Assembly (NCBI GenBank): GCA_025331125.1
Contig: JAOALB010000080.1
Coordinates: 22,354 to 86,353, forward strand
Length of the DNA: 64,000 bases
Source: Mycogone perniciosa
Taxonomy: Eukaryota > Ascomycota > Sordariomycetes > Hypocreales > Hypocreaceae
Reading direction: 5' to 3'
Positions 23,598 through 36,200 of this stretch are shown here, piece after piece. The position numbers and the translations under genes were made by a program. Under the pieces are notes generated by a model. It did not search any database, had not been told where the DNA came from, and worked only from the letters and a program-made list of their open reading frames with translations. Positions within the stretch are counted from its first letter, which is position 1, and each line of letters begins with the position of its first letter.

Positions 23598-25329
23598 TTA
23601 TTTCCTGCCCTTCCCTTCTTCCCCCTTGAACTCATCGCCACTAACATTGCTACCCAGTATTTCGACATCAACCCGTCGCGGCTCCTCCCCATCCGGCATC
23701 ATCATATCGAGACCCGGCGAAGGTGGCAATTCTGGTACAGGCGGGGCTTCCTCCCCTCCGGCTGCGGCTTCAGCAGCGCGTTGCTCTGCTCGCTTAACCC
23801 GTCCGACTTGTTGTCTAACCCACGAATTTACAGTGCGGTATCGTGGAGGCGAGTCCTCCGATGCGACGGTGTACACTGTGTCCCTGTTCCGTGGGTCTTC
23901 GGCCGCAGCGCTGGTGGTGTTGCAAGCTTCGGTGATGCTCGCGAGTGTAGTAGGTTCGACGACTCTGGTGCGCGTGTGCTTGGTTACGGCTGCGGAGGGA
24001 GGTATGAGGAAGTCCCCGTCGCCGAACCCGGATGATAGAGAGGAGATTTCGCTAAGGCGGTAAGGTAAATCGGTGTCCTTTGGAAGAGGAGTGTTGTTCA
24101 GTTGGGCTTCCTCACTAGGGGCATCATTGGCTGCTGCTGTTACTACTACTGCTGGTGGAGCTGTTGGAGATGGTAACGGAGGAACGAGCATATCTGGAGC
24201 AAGGAGATCAGGCATAGACTCGCGAGGCAATGGCTTCCTAATAACCATGCCGTATGAGTTAATCCTGACCTTCTCCTGTGGCCCCTGGGACTTTTCATTC
24301 CAGACACCAGCCGCCGTAGCTGCGGCTGCATGTTTCTCGTTGGCAAAGAAGTCATCCGAGTGTGAATCGTCGTCATCAAGGTTAGTCCAGCCCCGGGAGT
24401 CAGAGGAGTTGCTCTCCTTGAAGAAGGGGACTTTGTTTCCGAGGTTTCTGAAGACCCGGTGAGGACCTTTGAATGTGCGCTGGAAGAAGTTGGTTTGCCA
24501 GACGCTGTACCGGCGGGTGGCCTTTTTATCTGAAGAACGCCAGACGAACCATGCCAGGGCTATGAGGATGATGGTACCAACTAAATGCGAGTTAGTTGTG
24601 GTCAAGACAAGACGAGGACTTGAAAGACTTACCAATTGAGCCAGAGGCAATCAAGGCCTTTTCTCCCGGATTCATTCCCGCAGGACGGGCAAGTTCCGCA
24701 TCTCGGGCCGCTGTTGCAATCTCCTTCGGAGCACTGGTCGTTTGACTGGCCAGAGTCGTAGATGGTACTGCTGGAACCTCACTGGAAGCCCCCTTGGGCA
24801 CATCAGTAGAGTACGCCGCATCAGCAGTAGTGAAGGTGGAAAACGACAGCGTAGACGTGCTGGTCACAACCTTGGTAGGCTGAGCGGGCGCCACGACTTG
24901 AGGGCTATCCGGAGCATCTGTATACCCCGGCAGCGCCGCAGTGAGGGTGATTCGAGGTCTTCGTACGGTAGAATCATCTCCAGGAGGCAGGATCAGTGTC
25001 TTTGGTGGAGGCGGCAGGAGAGACGATTTCGCGGGCGGTGCCTCGGTACCAGGGCCTTTCCCGGGCTCTGATTCATCTGACGAGTCCGAATCATTGGAGT
25101 CGTCAGAGTCATCGGGCACCCGAGAAGCAGCGTCGGGTTCATCTCTCCGGGACAGCACATCGACTTTGAAGTTGCTGCCATGTGGTAATCTCTTCCTCCG
25201 CTGAATTCCATGTTGGTCGTTCTCAATATCTTCCTCGCTCTCATCGCCTCTTGCCCAGTGTGGGAAGTCGACGGCGGACCGCCATCGCAAGGCCGATTTA
25301 CGCCGTCCTGCCTCAGCTGCTGGAGCCAT
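23598..25329 (-). CDS. Uncharacterised Ser/Thr-rich single-pass membrane protein
   Basis: Function not recognised. Exons 25329-24633 and 24580-23598 give 559 aa. ATG at 25329 is the first in frame; the stop-free stretch extends upstream only through a TTG. The first ~70 residues are charged, then comes a Ser/Asp-rich stretch (DDSDDSNDSDSSDESE). A Pro/Ser/Thr-rich segment follows (TSTSTLSFSTFTTADAAYS), which looks O-glycosylatable. One hydrophobic helix lies at about residues 225-248 (ALIASGSIVGTIILIALAWF, then VW), formed only after splicing. RRSSDKK-type basic residues follow it, and then a ~310-aa disordered Pro/Ser-rich cytosolic tail. No signal peptide is visible. The layout resembles fungal wall-stress or Mid2-like sensors, but I see no cysteine-rich or WSC domain, so this is only an analogy. 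Divergent from NDE. Confidence 0.8.
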
Positions 25330-27924
25330 GGCTCTCTCCTCCCACGTCCCTCCTCTCAAACCCGGGAAGTTCTGCTGCTATGTGACACTGCGCTGAACGT
25401 GCTTCTCTGCTAGTTCATGGTTCACACTTTGAGTGGTTGATCCCAGGGAACGGATGTGAAATGAGTGTTGTAGATGTTTCTCGACAAGGATATCAGAGAC
25501 GGAGGGCAAGGATATCTTATTTCTCACAGAGGAACCAAAACTAGTAAGAACGAATGCAATACCGGTAAGAAGATAACGTCTAAAAGGTCCTGCCTTTTAC
25601 TTTCAACGAAAGTATCGAAATGAATAAAGTTTGTGTGGAAACGAAGGATCAACAAAGATCTGACTTTCGCGAGTCAGGATATTACGAGAAGAAGAAGGAT
25701 TGGGAAAAGAGAAGGATCAAAACATCTAGAACATCATAAGAAAAGCTGTAACAAGAAAAGAAAAATGTTCATCGTGGGGCCGCTGTGTGACAGGATAGAC
25801 AGTCTCAGTAAAGATGCATAAACTTAAGTCTTTCCGCATGAAGATCAAGCCTCAAGGGGGCTTACATGCTTGGCATTTTCCCGCCCAGTGACGTGGCACA
25901 GATGCTCTCGTGCCCCCTTCTTGGTCGGCATTTGATCGGTCTTTGGGGGCGTATGATTCTGGGAGGGGCCTCTCTCACGATCGAGTTTGAAGTGCACGGG
26001 AGATGTGGCGTGACAGAGGATGAGATAGGTGACCTAGATTTCAGGCCCCGGTCACTGAATCAAAACATGGCAGAGTTTCCCTGTAGTGTATAGCCGCAGG
26101 AGGGTGTGAGAGTGGTTTTCATGAGACGGATGAGACATAATAGTGTGTGGCGATGCCAGAGCGTCATAGCGACGGCGACGGCGAACGGTCCACCATACTA
26201 TGTTTAGGATCGCTTTTGAATGCGGAGAGGGTTCGGTTGGTCGATAGGCAAAAAGAGGTGCGACAAGGAGGTGCAAGAGATGTGTTGTTGGAAGGTTTCA
26301 GGTTATCTATTTGGAGATGGTCTGACGCGTATCGGCAGACCAGGGGTTGTAACCCTCCTGTCTGTTCTTCTGGCAAACCAAGAGTCACCTGCTTTTAGTG
26401 CAAAAAAAAATGTTATAAAGATGGTCTTTATGTAGAGTTTTGCCAAGGCATCTATGTTTGACAAATCATCGTAGAGACGGGATGCCATGGCTGTGGAAGT
26501 ACGGAGTACGGAGGGCATAAACCGATTGGTATTCAGAGATGGGATGGTAAACACAGGTTATAGATGCCCATCATTCCTGTCTTTTACAGCAGTCTCGGCC
26601 ATCTCTATGGATGATCAATCGTCAAAAATATCTGAAGACTATTCGTTAGGAACTCCAAGTAGAATTTACATGGAATAGATACGGAAGCACGGACATATTG
26701 GCGCCATCACCAGGCATCTCAACATCTCATCCCACGCCATGCCGCACCTAAAATATCTCCAAACAAGGAACGTTGTTACTAAATCCTACTGTTCAACTCT
26801 TATTAATATAAGTTCAAATCTGTTAAGATACATGGGGAACCAAAACAGGTGAAGTTGTTTTAAAAGCCATCACGAGAATCATCACTCACCTCCCATTCTA
26901 ACCATCCAAGATCTGATCAGTGTTGTAGCGGCTCAATTACCTCACCTACAGACGTATCGGGATTTACGGTGGCCGATGGCTCTTAGAAGACCAAAAAGCA
27001 GGCGAACAGGTCCCATTTCGCGGTATGTATCAGGTTTGTTCTGATACCAACTACACAGCCAACAACTATATGCTGACATGTGAAGGGGCTTATCACAACC
27101 ACCTGGATAGCAGTAAATAAACTCAATCACAGAACACACATCATCGAGATCTGGATCTACAGGAACACCCTGTTCCCGGGATGAGATAATGCGCAGCCCA
27201 CATGCAAAAGCTTGTCATCAACCGCACTCTTCCTATCCTAACCAATACCCCAGAACCTTGTCGTATTTTTACGGGTCTCCCCAGAATATCCCGATACAGC
27301 TTGCCGGCAAGAGCAAAAAGTAGTAGTAGTAGTATTCAGCATCAGAGAGGGCCATTAACTGGAGGGGCCTCGGCATGTGCTGGCTACGGGAGTATCCGAA
27401 AAGCGAGGCATACCGAGATGGCGGGCCAGGCCGGATGATAACGGAGGAACGGAGTGACTGAGGCTCAGCATTTATTGTCGTGCCCACAACACGTCAGAAT
27501 CGGCCTTTGTTAACCTTCCAGTAAACATATCAAGGCCTCAGAGGAGAAATATTTATGTTATCCATGCGTATCTGTAAAACTTCTGCCTTCTTATCATCGA
27601 CTTTGATAACAGCACTAGGAAAGCTGAAGTGGGCGCTGCTCCAATCAATTCTGCGTCATTAAATTTTTTTTAATAGACGAATCGGGGGAAAAAACCAATT
27701 CGTCAATCCGTCAGCGTCATTCGCCTTTTTTCCCTTGCCCTAGCTCTTCGGCCCAAAAAAACATCATTTTGAAGCTTCAAGTTTCAACCCTAGCACACTC
27801 TAAACTGCTTTTGCGCGCCATTTGATCATTCTTTGAGAATACCTAATATCTCTATTTTCTTTTGCTGTTATTGCGACGTTCCTCCTCCGTGTTGAAGGTG
27901 GCCGGAATCGGTGTTCCGAAGCAA
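25330..27924. promoter_or_regulatory. 2.6-kb divergent gene-free region upstream of the membrane-protein and NDE genes
   Basis: No supportable ORF. It contains a TACGGAGTA motif at 26500-26508 immediately followed by CGGAG. Close to NDE lies an imperfect inverted repeat GACGAAT...ATTCGTC (about 27677-27706). The NDE-proximal 150 bp are T/C-rich. In-frame sense codons extend upstream of the NDE ATG back to a TTG at 27862. Confidence 0.5.
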
Positions 27925-29798
27925 ATGGCTTCACCCGCCCAAGCTATGAGTGCCCTCGCAAGGGTTGGCCGATCAGGCCCCAATGGCGTTGTCGCATCAA
28001 GAGCTCTGTCTACAGCTTCAATGGCGACAATGCTGCGATCTGCTACGAGACCGACTGTTGCCATGAAGCTGGGCAACTCTGGTCGCATCGCCTTTCGACG
28101 AGCCTACGCCGATGAGGCACCAAAGCCCAAGCCTGGCAAGCTGCGAAGAACGTTCAGGTGGGCATGGAGACTGACCTACCTCTCTACCATTGGACTTGTT
28201 GGCTTTACTGCCTTTACTGTCTATCAAGATCGACACCCTGACGAACAATACGAGCCCGATCCCAATAAGAAGACGCTGGTGATTCTTGGTAAGCGATATC
28301 GCAGCTCAATGCCCTCCTGCGCGCGCGCATGTGAATCATATCACTAACCACCATCAGGTACCGGCTGGGGCTCCGTCGCTCTTCTCAAGAAGCTCGATAC
28401 CGAGAACTACAATGTCGTCGTCGTCTCTCCTCGCAACTACTTCCTCTTCACCCCTCTGCTGCCCTCATGCACCACGGGCACCATCGAGCACCGCTCCATC
28501 ATGGAGCCTGTCCGCGCTATCCTCCGTGGCAAGAAGGCCGCTGCCAAGTACTACGAAGCCGAAGCCACGTCCATCGACCCCGAGCGCAAGGTTGTCAGGA
28601 TTGCCGACAACTCCGAGATCAAGGGTGCGACTTCGGAGACTGAGATTCCATATGATATGCTCGTCATTGGTGTTGGCGCGGAGAACGCAACATTCGGCAT
28701 TCCCGGCGTGAGGGAGCACAGCTGCTTCCTGAAGGAGATTGGCGATGCCCAGCAGATTCGCAAGAAGATCATGGACTGTGTCGAGACGGCTGCCTTCAAG
28801 GGTCAGACTCCTGAGGAGGTGGACCGACTGATGCATATGGTCGTCGTTGGTGGTGGTCCCACCGGCGTTGAATTTGCTGGTGAGCTCCAGGACTTCTTTG
28901 AGGAGGATATCAAGAAGCTGGTTCCCGAGATCAGCCCGCGCTTCAAGGTCACCCTCATCGAGGCTCTGCCCAATGTCCTCCCCTCCTTCTCCAAGACTCT
29001 GATTGACTACACCGAGAACACTCTCCGTGAGGAGAAGATTGATATCAAGACCAAGACTGTGGTCAAGAAGGTCACGGACAAGTCTGTTCTGGCTGAGGCT
29101 ACCCGCCCCGACGGCTCCAAGGAGAGTGTTGAGATTCCCTACGGATTACTTGTCTGGGCTACCGGCAATGCTGTCCGCCCCATCATCAAGGACCTCATTT
29201 CCCAGATCCCTGCCCAGAGGGACTCACGCCGCGGTCTTGCCGTGAATGAGTATCTCGTCGTACAGGGCGCGCGCGACATCTGGGCTGTTGGCGACTGCGC
29301 CGTCGCCGGATACGCCCCCACTGCTCAGGTCGCCTCCCAGGAGGGCAGCTTCCTTGGCCGCCTGTTCAATAACATGGCCAAGACCGAGAACCACGAGGCT
29401 CGCATCCAGGAGTTGAGCAGCAAGCTGAACATTCAAGCCGGCAACTCGGCCGAGGCTGCCCAGGAAATTGAGCTTCTGGAGAGGCAGCTAAAGAAGATTC
29501 GGGATGTTAAGCCCTTCAAGTACAGCCACCAGGGCAGCCTGGCCTACATTGGCAGTGAGAAGGCCGTTGCAGATGTGAGCTGGTGGAACGGCAACCTTGC
29601 CACGGGCGGTAGCCTGACCTACTTGTTCTGGAGGAGCGCGTATCTGTCAATGTGCTTCAGCAGTAAGTTACATTTACCCCTAATGTTTACGTGTCTAGAC
29701 CCATCTCAGCTAACATGATCACAGCGCGGAATCGCGTTCTGGTCCTCTTGGACTGGCTCAAGTCCAAGGCCTTTGGCCGTGACGTTTCCCGGGAGTAA
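27925..29798 (+). CDS. Alternative (type II) NADH:ubiquinone oxidoreductase, external NDE type
   Basis: Single-subunit rotenone-insensitive dehydrogenase passing electrons from NAD(P)H to ubiquinone at the mitochondrial inner membrane without pumping protons. Exons 27925-28288, 28358-29662 and 29725-29798 give 580 aa. Start MASPAQAMSALARVG begins a basic, Ser/Ala-rich presequence. A hydrophobic stretch follows at about 82-100 (LTYLSTIGLVGFTAFTVY). The first dinucleotide fold is VILGTGWGSVALL (GxGxxG, near residue 121); the second is VVVGGGPTGVEFAGEL (near 282). The FAD-binding DIWAVGDCA lies near 427, and the C-terminal amphipathic segment is RVLVLLDWLKSKAFGRDV. The internal membrane stretch suggests an intermembrane-space-facing enzyme. 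I find no EF-hand insertion, so this looks like the calcium-independent subtype. External orientation is inferred. Confidence 0.95.
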
Positions 29799-30803
29799 AA
29801 GAAAATGGATTGTGTAAAACAGCGGCGAGCGAGCCGCGCATTATACCACGAGCTAATGAATCCTCATGTTTGTTTGCTTGTGGCGTTTGCTCTACCTTTT
29901 AGAGCAGACATGTTTCTCATGATATAGATCGGGCTTTTTAAAAAACATACTTGGGCGGGACTAATAGACATGAAAAACGGGGTTAGGATGGATGACGTTG
30001 CCTCTCAGGTTTCTTGTAACTTATGCTTGTTTTATCTGGTTCTGGGTGGGAGAACAGGACTCCTAGAAAGGGCGGAAATGTGAAATTTGGACAACCCTAT
30101 GCTTCCAGTGCCTTGTCCACTGTAACCTGTGACCTGCGAATGTGACCTGGTGTATTTCTTGGTCCCGTGTTCAGCTGTTGCCATCCAAGCTAAGGCCTAT
30201 TACATTGATTCACCATTTCCCGCTCTGCCTTGTGACTGAACTATCGACACAAAAGACACTCCTCTCACAATCCGATAATACCCAAACAACATACCATCAT
30301 AAAAAACCACAAGAGGTAAAAATACCACGACCGCTGGATTTAATACTACGGGTTAAAATCTGCTGTGAGCGAGCAAAGCACACCCCTGCAGGGTAGGGAC
30401 TTGAGCTGCAAAGCTGAAACCAGAACGCTTACCTCAGCAAGTCGCCACCACGCGGGTACGTACCTTCCCGCGCATTCGATTTTTTCTTCTTAGCGTCAAA
30501 TAAATTGGCGAGGGAAGGAAAGGTGAAAAAAAAAATCAGGCGCAAGCAGACATTGCCTCCGACTCTTCTTTTTTCCCTTCTTTCAATCCTCCAAAACCTA
30601 CACCCAACCTCATCCTCTCTGTCCCTGCACTCTCTTTCTTTTCCATCACACCACAGAGGGATAAATCTATCGGATTCGCTGCAGCCTCGTCGTTTCGACG
30701 CGTCTCTTCTCCGTCTCCCTTTTATTTCCCCCAAGAAGCGGCGAAACTGATAACCGCGTCCGATCTCTCAACCTTTTACGATCTACCCCTTCCTCAACTC
30801 AAG
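29799..30803. promoter_or_regulatory. Intergenic region and 5' leader of DBP2
   Basis: About 1 kb separates the NDE stop from the DBP2 ATG. The last 250 bp (about 30550-30760) are strongly C/T-rich, as in leaders of highly expressed fungal genes. No ORF is supportable. Confidence 0.5.
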
Positions 30804-33243
30804 ATGTCTGGCTACGAAGGTGGACGATCCAGCGGCGGCGGCGGCTACAATGGTAGCGGCGGCGGTGGATATGGTGGTGGAAGAGGTGGTTATGGCCGTG
30901 ATCGGGGTGATCGTGGCGGTGATCGAAATGGCCGCGGAGGTGGTGGTGGCTATGGCGGTGGACATGGCGGAGAGTGAGTATCCCTTCACAACATCCCCGT
31001 AGTCATTTCATTCTTGTCTCCCTTGGCGCCCTGGTGTTTCCCGGAAGCCAACCATTCGGCCTTAGGAATCAAGTGGCGTTTAACTAACTAGTCGCAATAG
31101 TCGCAACGGTTACTCCAACGGCAATGGCAACAGCAACGGCTTCGGAGGTGGTGGCTATGGAGGTGGCTACGGCGGCGGCGGCGGCGGCGGTGGTGGTGAC
31201 CGAATGGGCCACCTCGGTGCTGGTCTGCAGAAGCAGGAATGGGGTATGTCAACGTCGCCATATCAACTTGTTTTGTAGCCTGCTAACCAGAATCCAGACT
31301 TGACCTCCCTCCCCAAGTTCGAGAAGGATTTCTACAAGGAGCACCCAGACGTCAGCAGCCGCGCCGCTGCTGAAGTAGATGATTTCCGTCAGAAACACCA
31401 GATGACCATCGCTGGCCGAGAGGTCCCCAAGCCTGTCGAAACTTTCGATGAGGCTGGCTTTCCTCGCTACGTTATGGACGAAGTTAAGGCCCAGGGTTTC
31501 CCCGCGCCGACGGCTATTCAATCACAAGGCTGGCCCATGGCGCTCTCTGGACGTGATGTCGTTGGCATTGCTGAGACTGGTTCCGGAAAGACCCTGACCT
31601 ACTGCCTTCCCGCTATCGTTCACATCAACGCCCAGCCTCTACTTGCTCCTGGTGATGGCCCTATCGTTCTGATCCTGGCCCCGACTCGTGAGCTTGCAGT
31701 CCAGATTCAGCAGGAAATCTCCAAGTTTGGCCGTTCATCACGCATTCGCAACACCTGCGTCTATGGTGGTGTTCCCAAGGGCCCCCAGATCCGTGACCTC
31801 TCCCGAGGTGTTGAGGTCTGCATCGCCACTCCCGGCCGTCTGATCGACATGCTCGAGGCTGGCAAGACCAACCTTCGCCGTGTGACTTACTTGGTTCTCG
31901 ACGAGGCTGATCGTATGCTGGATATGGGTTTCGAGCCCCAGATTCGCAAGATCATTGAGCAAATCCGACCTGACCGACAGACACTCATGTGGTCTGCTAC
32001 ATGGCCCAAGGAAGTTCGTGCCTTGGCTTCCGACTTCCTCAACGACTTCATCCAGGTCAATATTGGTTCCATGGATCTGTCTGCCAACCACAGGATTACC
32101 CAGATTGTCGAGGTCGTGACTGAGATGGAGAAGCGGGATCGCATGATTAAGCATCTCGAGAAGACCATGGAAAACAAGGAGAACAAGATCCTCATTTTTG
32201 TCGGCACCAAGCGAGTTGCTGACGACATCACCCGATTCCTCCGCCAGGATGGCTGGCCAGCTCTTTGTTAGTCTTCATCACCCTTCTCGTATCTTCGATT
32301 ACCATTACTAACCCTATATGCAGCCATTCACGGAGATAAGCAGCAGAACGAGCGTGACTGGGTCCTTGATCAGTTCAAGACCGGAAAGAGTCCCATCATG
32401 GTTGCTACCGATGTAGCATCCCGTGGTATTGGTATGTATCAACTCTCCCCTCCCCTCTCCTACCGCAACTTCCAGCAAATCACTTGCTGTACTTTACTCT
32501 CGCGTCTAGGGGCTATCTTGATTGCGCGAATCTGCCTGACAAAATCGTGTCTACATGGTTCTCAACTAGTGGTGGGGTCTTGATCCGTTGTGTAGCTCTT
32601 CCTTTGCTATACTCGTATTCCTGCTCTTGTACCTTTCTTACTTCCATGGTACAAGTGTGGAGGTTGGCATCTCTTGACCTGATCAAGCTGTCTCCCAAGG
32701 CTCCCTGACCCGAGGACCCCGTGACCGCATACTATCCCCAGGATGATGGCATTTGACGCACTTGGATTGCCCCAATCTACCAAGGAGTGAAGTACACAGA
32801 TGGTCGAACACAATTAGCTGTTTCGTCACATTCTCGCGCTGGAAGGTTGCTACACAAACCCATCTTCGTCTGCTAACCCTTTGCCCAAAGATGTTCGCAA
32901 CATCACTCATGTGTTGAACTACGATTACCCCAACAACTCGGAGGATTACATCCACCGTATTGGTCGTACTGGTCGTGCTGGCGCCAACGGAACGGCTATC
33001 ACCTTCTTCACAACTGACAGTAAGAATCCCCAACTATATGCGGTTTTGACTTTCCGTATGCTAATATTCGAAACAGACCAGAAACAGTCCCGTGATCTTG
33101 TCAATGTTCTGCAGGAGGCCAAGCAACAGATTGATCCCCGTCTGGCGGAGATGGCTCGGTATGGTGGTGGTGGTGGCGGGCGTGGATATGGTGGCTATGG
33201 GCGTGGACGGGGAGGCGGTAGAGGTGGGTATCGCCGATACTAA
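30804..33243 (+). CDS. DBP2: Dbp2/p68-type DEAD-box ATP-dependent RNA helicase
   Basis: RNA helicase acting in mRNA and rRNA processing, mRNP assembly and nonsense-mediated decay. Exons 30804-30973, 31101-31243, 31298-32266, 32324-32431, 32891-33019 and 33077-33243 give 561 aa. A Gly/Arg/Tyr-rich N-terminus (residues 1-100) precedes the core: the Q-motif region (PVETFDEAGFPRYV, FPAPTAIQSQGWP), motif I AETGSGKT (~196), Ia PTRELAVQ, Ib TPGRL, II DEAD (~306), III SAT (~336), IV ILIFVGTKR, V VATDVASRGID (~463) and VI HRIGRTGRAG (~484). A C-terminal RGG-like tail ends GGRGGYRRY. Intron 4 is 459 nt, several times the others, and splits motif V between Ile and Asp. Long 3'-located introns in DBP2 are known in budding yeast, where they serve autoregulation. 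Confidence 0.97.
32432..32890 (+). promoter_or_regulatory. Long intron 4 of DBP2 (candidate autoregulatory intron)
   Basis: GTATGT donor and AAG acceptor; 459 nt against 54-127 nt for the gene's other introns. It splits codon Asp of motif V (SRGI|D). An autoregulatory role is inferred by analogy with the yeast DBP2 intron, not shown by the sequence. Confidence 0.6.
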
Positions 33244-36200
33244 GACAGCATGACACACCGGGAGCTGACCGCTCTATCAGCCAACTCCAACAACCTTCCC
33301 CTCGGCAACCGACGATGGTAAGGAGTCCATACATACGCCTGCCCGGCGGACCGACTTGCGGCTCACAAAAGAGCCCAACGTATATGATCGGTGGCATGAG
33401 AACGTGAAGGCATAATGCACCCAACGGCGTTTGATAGAGGACAGGATGGTTTCAACTAGACATGAACGCGCAAGCCTGCGCAATCACAGGCTATTTGGTT
33501 TGATGCTGATGGATTCCCCATTTTCTCTTATTTTCATATTAATGTTTGCACTTACTGGCCAACTTACTTGGCTCACCATCGATGATGTTAGATTGGCATC
33601 GGCCTGAGAGCTACCATGCGAACAGGTTGACGAATGTATCTTGATAGAGAAAAACGAGCGAGGTTTTGGGGGGCTGGCGAGAGTCTGGCGGCGACAAACA
33701 TATGCTGCTACTCAACTATGAAAACTGGCACCGAGTCGAGAACACTACTCTCTGGTTTTGGCTTGGTTTCTTGGTCGTCCCCGTCTGGAACTAGCTGTTC
33801 TGAAGGGCAACTATGCACATGTCCCCTCGCCGATGAACTCGAAAAATAGGTTGATAGACGATTGTACCTTGCTGAATAAAAAAACAAGTTATACATGAAG
33901 AGTTTGAGAATGGCGAGTCCATACAATCTACGAAGCACCACACATATTGATTCCAAATTAGGTGGCAATTCATGGCACGTCAACTGAAGCGGTGATGGCC
34001 AGTCCATGATGTCGATTGAATCTGAAAGTCAAATACATGTAATAAGGTGTTGTTTCAACTTGGAAAGTTGGAGCCAGTGTGGCGAGTCCTGCTTTCGCAT
34101 TGATTCAAGTGACGCTTTGTATTGTCGAGTCATCTTCATGGCAATATGCTTTTTGGCTCTCTCTCCCTGTCAGCAAGTTGTCTCGCGTCAACCGAAGTGG
34201 CGATGCATCTTTTGACTTTTTGGATCAAACATGGTGGCGAGTTCACCCTCTCTCCCTCCCATTCTTTGCGTTTACTCAACGAATCAGAGTCTTTAACCTT
34301 TCGGCATAAGGTTGCTTTTGTTCTGACTCAGGGTTTGTTACAGAATTCCTCAAAGCTTGGAGACAAAATCTTGGTTTTTTTTCTTTCCTTTTAGCTCTGA
34401 CATTCGAGATGAAGAATACGATCACGAGTCATCAATCAAGATTGATAACTAAACAAAAAACAAAAGCAAAAACAAACCTCTCAAAAGATCCCTGTTTTTC
34501 TTTGCCGCCGTGTTGTATCCCTGGTGTTTCAAATCCTGCGGTGAGTTTTGAGTTGCCAACACAGATGTGCGGAGAACTCTCTCTGATTGCCAAATCGAGT
34601 GCCTCGCCTGTCAAATGGAATTCCAAAAACACACATCCCTGCCAAAACTCTCAGGTTGGCCGACGATACTCCGGACAGAGACTTTTTTGCAAATAATGAC
34701 GCAAACAAACATCGGGGAAAGAGGGGGTGAGTGAGCAGTAGGTGTCAAAACCTCTCACCCTGTTCAGTTTCCCGAAACTTCCATGCATACGAGAAGTACG
34801 GAGTACGATATGGACAAACAAACAAAAACCGCCTGCTCTCGGAGCGGGAGCCAGAAAGAAAGCAAAAAAGGAGAGGGTCTCGACGCTCCCTGTATCGCCG
34901 TTTAATAAGCCCTGCCTGTCAAACTGGTGTCAAAAACGGCGGGAGAAAAAAGAGACGAGGTCCAGGATCCATTGTTTCGTATGCACGACTTGCCAGCTGG
35001 GGCCATATTGGGCACATCCATGATCCACCGACATCATCCACTCACAAAGCGATCAGTCAGATTCTTGGGGCTGAAAAGAAAAAAACCTTAGCTGGTCGCC
35101 GAACACTCTGTGAATGCTGACCAGGGACCCGCTCATCAATGACACTTCAGGTGCCACTCTGTGACCAATGCTCACCCCCTTGCTCCTCTCAGCAAATTTG
35201 CCCATGCCATGAAGGGTGTAGTAAGCACGTGGTAAAGGTGGCGTCATGCTACAGGATAAAAGGAGGGGGCATGGGGAAGAAAGAAGTAAAGCCTATGCCG
35301 TTGTGGCATGTGAAGCGTGATCTTCACGCTGAGACGCGTTGCAGCTCTCTCACCTGAGCAAGGGGGCTCAGGGCTCCAGGGGAAGGGGGTGTGACATCTC
35401 CGAGAATGGACCTGGTGATAGCCACCGGGATCGCCAGGTTTCCTCCAATTTGCCATGTCAGATTGTACGAGTAATGTACATAATGCCGTCCATGGAGTCC
35501 ATGGAGGGCCAGTGACCGAGGCATCGATGTAATGCGAGGAAGGATTCCATAAGGGAGTGGCAAAACGGGGCCTTTAAGCTTTTAACCTTTCAACTGCTGC
35601 TCAGCTCATCTCGTAACCATTGCGTGTCATAGTAATAATGCCGAGGATTCGAGAACCTATACATAGCATAGATTGCTGAGAGGTCGTTTTTGTTACGCAC
35701 AGGTCGCTTGCCTGCCCGCGTCCCCAGTCAGTCTCCAATGGTCAGGCTCTTTTGCATGATTGACCGTCTTTTCATCTGCGCCTCATGCTTGTGGGCTGAA
35801 CCATGAACCCACAAAAAAAAGGACGTTTCTGCCTTGATTTTGCAGATGAAAAAAACACAGTCAGAGGACCCATATATCGGCACCGCATATCGGAGGTGCC
35901 GAGATTAGTGAGTAAGAATAGATAGGGTTGGGGTTGCTGATGTTTGCTGGCAGTGTAAACCATCCCCGCCCGAAAACAATCGGATGGAATTAACGAGAGA
36001 ATATATTGGAAAAGGTTCGTGGAAATGGCTGAGAACGCCAATTGAAGTGAACGTGGCATGTGGATGTGGATATGTCAATGGTTAGTGTGAGTGGTGTGGC
36101 ACAATGTGCGAGGCACAAGTTCGCGATGGGAAATTTGGACAAATAAAAATTCCCCATTGGACGACAAACTACTAATAACTGGGCGCCAGAAAATGGATCA

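Noticed and set aside
34731..35120. 129-codon ORF in the gene-free region
   Set aside because: Basic low-information peptide with no domain, no good start context and no spliceable neighbours.
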